This document shows positions 52,835-55,918 of a stretch of DNA of 55,918 nucleotides, piece by piece. The position numbers were made by a program, and so were the translations under genes. How positions within the stretch are numbered: the first letter of the stretch is position 1; each line of letters starts with the position of its first letter. The stretch comes from Chara braunii. Its lineage: Eukaryota > Streptophyta > Charophyceae > Charales > Characeae. A model generated the notes under the pieces. The model was not told where the DNA came from, did not search any database, and saw only the letters and a program-made list of their open reading frames with translations. The stretch lies in the NCBI GenBank assembly GCA_003427395.1, contig BFEA01000191.1, positions 1,110,313 through 1,166,230 of the forward strand, given 5' to 3'.

Positions 52835-53443
52835 TGTCGATTTAATCTGAACGAGTGGTAGACATGATCGCAATATGTATGTATCGATTTTAGAAGATAA
52901 GTCAACTTACGTTGACCCGAGTCTTCTTTTGAGAATGTTTTGTCTAATTAACTTCTGATTGTCTTTGAAAGAAGGGACTAGGATTGATTGAGATTTGCTT
53001 ACGCTTGGAATATCACGTCCTCGTCGACCGGCGTACGTTCCGATTCTTGGGAGATCAGCGCCCCAGGGACGGACGACATTCAGGTCCACTTTGGCGTTCA
53101 ACCATGCGTACCTATGCTACAGCGAACGTGAAAACGCCCTCGGTCGGCCTACCTCTGCAATTGCATTATAAAAGCTTCCGCATGTGGGTCGGTAGCTCGG
53201 CGGGGATACGCCCCTAAGGGTGATGACAGCCCCTTAGGGAAGGTAACTTGTGCCCCGCGAGAACCTATCCTGTCGTAGGGGACCGCGGGATGTACAGTTG
53301 GCGCACTCGGCCAGAGCGGCGAAGGGTCGGCGTGGGTTGCCATGTCGTCCCCGAGTTGTCTCTAAAAAGTTGAAAACCTAAGTTTTTCCTGCGTGACGCG
53401 GCCGGGAGGGCCCTCGCTCACGCGGGGGCCGATGCTCTCGACA
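52835..53443 (+). mobile_element. LTR-2 copy 3, with primer-binding site
   Basis: TGTCGA at 52835 and TCTCGACA ending 53443 give an LTR of about 609 bp. A TATA box (TATAAAAG, 53167-53174) is inside. The two other copies are at 6043 and 43166 on the opposite strand. After the primer-binding site homology passes directly into the third retroelement, so the rest of this element is missing. Confidence 0.7.
53167..53174 (+). promoter_or_regulatory. LTR-2 TATA box
   Basis: TATAAAAG in the plus direction, which agrees with the direction given by the primer-binding site. Confidence 0.55.
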
Positions 53444-53445
53444 GG

Positions 53446-53463
53446 TGGCGCCGTTGTCGGGGA
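53446..53463 (+). promoter_or_regulatory. Primer-binding site, Asp tRNA type
   Basis: TGGCGCCGTTGTCGGGGA, two bases after the LTR-2 end. The site known from Athila-like and other plant gypsy elements is TGGCGCCGTTGCCGGGGA, so 17 of 18 positions match. Confidence 0.8.
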
Positions 53464-53465
53464 TA

Positions 53466-55144
53466 ACGGCAATCAACCCCCGAAGTAGCCCTGTGCAAAA
53501 AGTCGCGCGGTTGTTGAAGATAGTTCGTCACATATATGATGCCCAGGGGGTTCCAATCTTGAGCAAGCTCCCGCTTGATCTTCCAACATTTGTCGATCTC
53601 GTTGGGCAGAGAAAGAACACCGACAATCGATGTGGAACTTACACGTGCCACTTACCGTGAGATAAGAGTATGGAAGTCATTCAGGTGGCATTCGTGAGTT
53701 CCGAGCCTAGAGGTTGCCAGGGAAGGGTAATCTTATGACAGGCGGGGGAGGAGGAGGGTGAGCGTGTGGAAGAGGCGGTAGAAAGCGACGAAGTTCTCGA
53801 TCTCCAGTGGGGAGCCGAGTGTAGTGGATGGTGCGATGGATGTGGGGGAAACGATGGTCCTGATGGGAGAGCAAAGCGAGGTAATCAGGGTAAAGGATGC
53901 AAAGGGTGAGGGGAATCGTGGCGAGGAAATCCTCTTAGTGTTCGCACGTGGGGATGGTACCCGCGATCATACAATAGACTTTTATATTATTGTATTTCCG
54001 CCATGCCACGCTAAGGAGAAGGACGTGGAGGGGAAAGGAGGTTACGAGAGAGCGAGTGGTGGGGTGCAGGAAGACGCTGACGATGAGACGGGTAGAATAA
54101 AGTTGATGGAGGAGGGAGGGCGGGAAGGGGTGTCAATCAAGAGAAAAGGGGGGGCAGCCTGCGAGCTGCTGGAGGGTAAGGTAATCAAGGGGACGGCGGG
54201 ATAAAGACCACGGATGAAGCCCGAGCGCCCGCATCTCCACGTAAGCGAAGGGCGGACCATGACGGAGGGGATTGAGCCGGTGAAGGACTCCCCCAAGCTC
54301 CTCCTACGACGACTCTAGATTGGGCGCCAGATCGCCTTGTAACAACCACGCTGCTGGTCCGTCTGATTCTACTGGCCGTTTTTCCTCTGCCTTCTCCCGT
54401 TTTTCTGCGCTGCGGCCTCGTCTTCTTCCTTGCTCTGCTCGCTGGGGCTACCCGATTCGTCCGGCCCACTCCCTCCCGACTCAGTCCCTTCTGACTCGTT
54501 GTAATCGGGGCCGTCAGATTCCACCCCCAAACTCTCCTCCTCTTCTTCTTCTTCTCCTTCTTCTTCTTCTTCCTCTTCTTCTTCTTCTCCCACCTCCTCT
54601 CTCTCTCCCCCCCTTCGAATGATCGGGTCCCAAAGAGTAAGGTCGGTCACGTCGATGACCAGGTAGTGGCCTGAGGACGGGTAGTAGCAGTTGTCCCCGT
54701 TTATGTCCGTGCACGAAGACCACAGTAGATATGGCGCCAACGTTCGTGTAAGCGTGGCCGGCGTAGGACGTTGATCGCAGCGAGAAATGATATCTAGAGG
54801 CAGGTCGTCGAGGAGCTGGCCATGAATATCAACACTTTGTTTGTAATAGGCTCCAGGTGGTCGTCCCTTACTTTTCCGAACAAGATCCCCAACAGCTCCC
54901 CCTCCATTTTTGTTCTCCACGCTTGGACTATCAGCAGTTCCACCTCGTCGTTTGGGACTTCATCCTCCTCGTCCTTGTTTGCTGGCTCTGCCCAGTGGAA
55001 CACTGCTCAGAGAAGACATAAGCTCAATGCCGCGTATGCGTTTTACCACTCCCTCCACTTGGCAGCCTCGAGGATCGATACATCCAGCTGCTCGATCCGA
55101 AAGGACAGAGGGGCGTCGGTAGCTGACTGCCAGAAGGTGGGGAG
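53466..55144 (-). mobile_element. 3-prime end of a third gypsy-type element
   Basis: Starts with the last about 65 bp of LTR-A (GTAGCC to CGTCACA, 53468-53533), then GATGCCCAGGGGGTTCCAAT, the 3-prime region and ORF-Y on the minus strand. It is cut off at about 55144 inside ORF-Y. Both its ends abut other repeats. Confidence 0.75.
54369..55140 (-). pseudogene. ORF-Y of the third element (N-terminally truncated)
   Basis: Starts inside the protein at LPTFWQSATDAPLSFRI, then LDVSILEAAKWREW, VFHWAEPANKDEEDEVPND, LLIVQAWRTKMEGELLGI, GKVRDDHLEPIT. After a frameshift the second frame (54920-54369) runs without a stop: QLLDDLPLDIISRCDQRPTP, LAPYLLWSSC, NGDNCYYPSSGHYLVIDVTD, LTLWDPIIRR, a Glu tract, a Ser/Gly/Asp part and QKNGRRQRKNGQ. 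It is the best copy for the middle of ORF-Y and shows that the two halves seen in the other elements belong together. Confidence 0.7.
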
Positions 55145-55272
55145 CTGCGTAGCACAGCGAACGTGTTCGGAGGTTTCCCGGACATCCGAATACGTTCGGG
55201 CGTTCGCCCGAACGGGAACCGAACACGTTCGCACGAACGGTTTTTTTAAGCCTGCGAACGTGTTCGTTCTAT
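55145..55272. repeat. CGAACGTGTTCG palindrome cluster
   Basis: GCGAACGTGTTCGG at 55157, inverted as CCGAACACGTTCGC near 55217, again GCGAACGTGTTCG at 55254; GTTCGGGC and GCCCGAAC enclose GTTC at 55194. Related words (CACGTTCGCACGTTCGCC) occur near 26310. Confidence 0.75.
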
Positions 55273-55395
55273 GGGCGGTACCGGGCCGGTAGGGTCTGGG
55301 GGCCGTAGGGGGGGGGTGTTCGNGGGGAGGTACCGACCCTGTAGGGCCTGGAGGCCGTGGGGGGGGGNGTTCGGGGGGCGGGGTCGGGAGGTAAC
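55273..55395. repeat. G-rich two-copy tandem repeat with Ns
   Basis: GGTACCG.CC.GTAGGG.CTG at 55277 and 55329 (period about 52), each followed by a G8-9 run. Single Ns at 55323 and 55368 sit in the G runs, typical of uncertain base calls. Confidence 0.8.
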
Positions 55396-55500
55396 TGCTG
55401 ACTCTGTATTTCAACAGGTCGTGGGGTACACCATGATACGTGACCGTCGACTTTAAGCCAACGGATTAATGAAAAAAAAAAAAAAAAAAACCTAACTAAA
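55395..55500 (-). repeat. SINE-like repeat, head only (copy S3)
   Basis: Minus strand: poly-T, ATTGGCTT-like word, GGTCACG, CCCCACGA, CTGTTGAAATACAG, matching the head of S1. It is lost after about 55395. Confidence 0.5.
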
Positions 55501-55918
55501 GCTGAAGCGCCACATGGCGCTACTTGAAGTAATTGGGGACTTAGAGTCCCCAGAGTTGAAGCAGGTGCCCGTCATGAACGGGCAACTATTTCAGGTAAGG
55601 TTTTTTGTCTTTTCTTTATTTTTTTTTAATTTCTTCTTAGATTTTTTGATTTTCTTTTAGATTTTGTATTTTTTTATTGTTCTTCTTGAGTTCCCCCCCC
55701 ATTGTTGTATCAGTGTGCAGCTGCACCCGTTCTAAAAACGGGGGCAGCTGCCAACGGCCGCCGAACCTAGCGCTATTGGCGCCCAGGTACGGACGAGAGA
55801 GAGAGGGAGAACGGAACCCACTAGAGAGTGCCCCATGAACTGTCTGACAGACAGACAGATAGATAGACAGACAGATAGACAGACAGACAGACAGACAGAC
55901 GGACTGAAAGACAGACAG
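55500..55918. repeat. Unassigned, ending in GACA/GATA microsatellite
   Basis: Short stems at 55510-55530 (GCGCCACATGGCGC) and 55568-55590 (TGCCCGTCATGAACGGGCA). T-rich run 55600-55690. (GACA)n/(GATA)n from about 55845 to the window end. Confidence 0.8.

Overview
The window is nuclear eukaryotic DNA with no intact host gene that I can defend. It is a pile of old, nested transposable elements, simple repeats and structured non-coding sequence, with assembly Ns. Signs of a plant-lineage eukaryote: Ty3/gypsy gag-pol remnants, primer-binding sites resembling those of plant retrotransposons (initiator Met and Asp tRNA types), tRNA-derived SINE-like repeats, MITEs, long CT/GA/CA microsatellites and no bacterial gene organisation. 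The acidic-tailed ORF next to the integrase resembles retroelement-derived hypothetical proteins I remember from the charophyte Chara braunii; this is recall, not a search, so treat it as a working guess.

Layout. 1-2000: tandem and dispersed short repeats. 2392-6042: truncated retroelement coding on the minus strand (integrase, ORF-X, ORF-Y). 6043-8330: a solo-LTR-like repeat (LTR-2) and a diverged duplication. 8330-9890: a structured non-coding locus of hairpin-bearing tandem units followed by ten hairpins that share one loop and have different but self-complementary arms. 9900-15600: mostly unassigned. 15613-18094: a gag fragment and two pieces of the main LTR (LTR-A). 18095-20788: inverted-repeat-rich mosaic. 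20835-24001: an LTR-A solo LTR sitting inside a foldback element. 24351-38937: the main object, a full-length but dead 14.6-kb Ty3/gypsy-type element on the minus strand, with 2.4-kb LTRs, gag, protease, RT, RNase H, integrase, ORF-X and ORF-Y; its left LTR carries a 1.47-kb TIR element that itself carries a 280-bp MITE. 39331-42356: a second LTR-A solo LTR, with an assembly gap. 43166-43739: LTR-2 again. 44050-46440 and 50430-52010: two inverted copies of one gene-like unit with TATA-like promoter and a conserved GT-AG intron. 47215-49180: SINEs and a 685-bp TIR element. 52835-53463: LTR-2 followed by an Asp-type primer-binding site. 53466-55144: 3-prime end of a third related retroelement. 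55144-55918: palindromes, G-rich tandem repeat, SINE head, GACA/GATA repeat.

How the parts fit: three relatives of the main element share the order integrase, ORF-X, ORF-Y, and in the two that keep the junctions each stop codon overlaps the next start codon as ATGA. Every LTR-A copy carries, downstream of its TATA box, a decayed copy of one unknown ORF on the element's coding strand. All copies are broken by stops, frameshifts or deletions, so the window records past activity.
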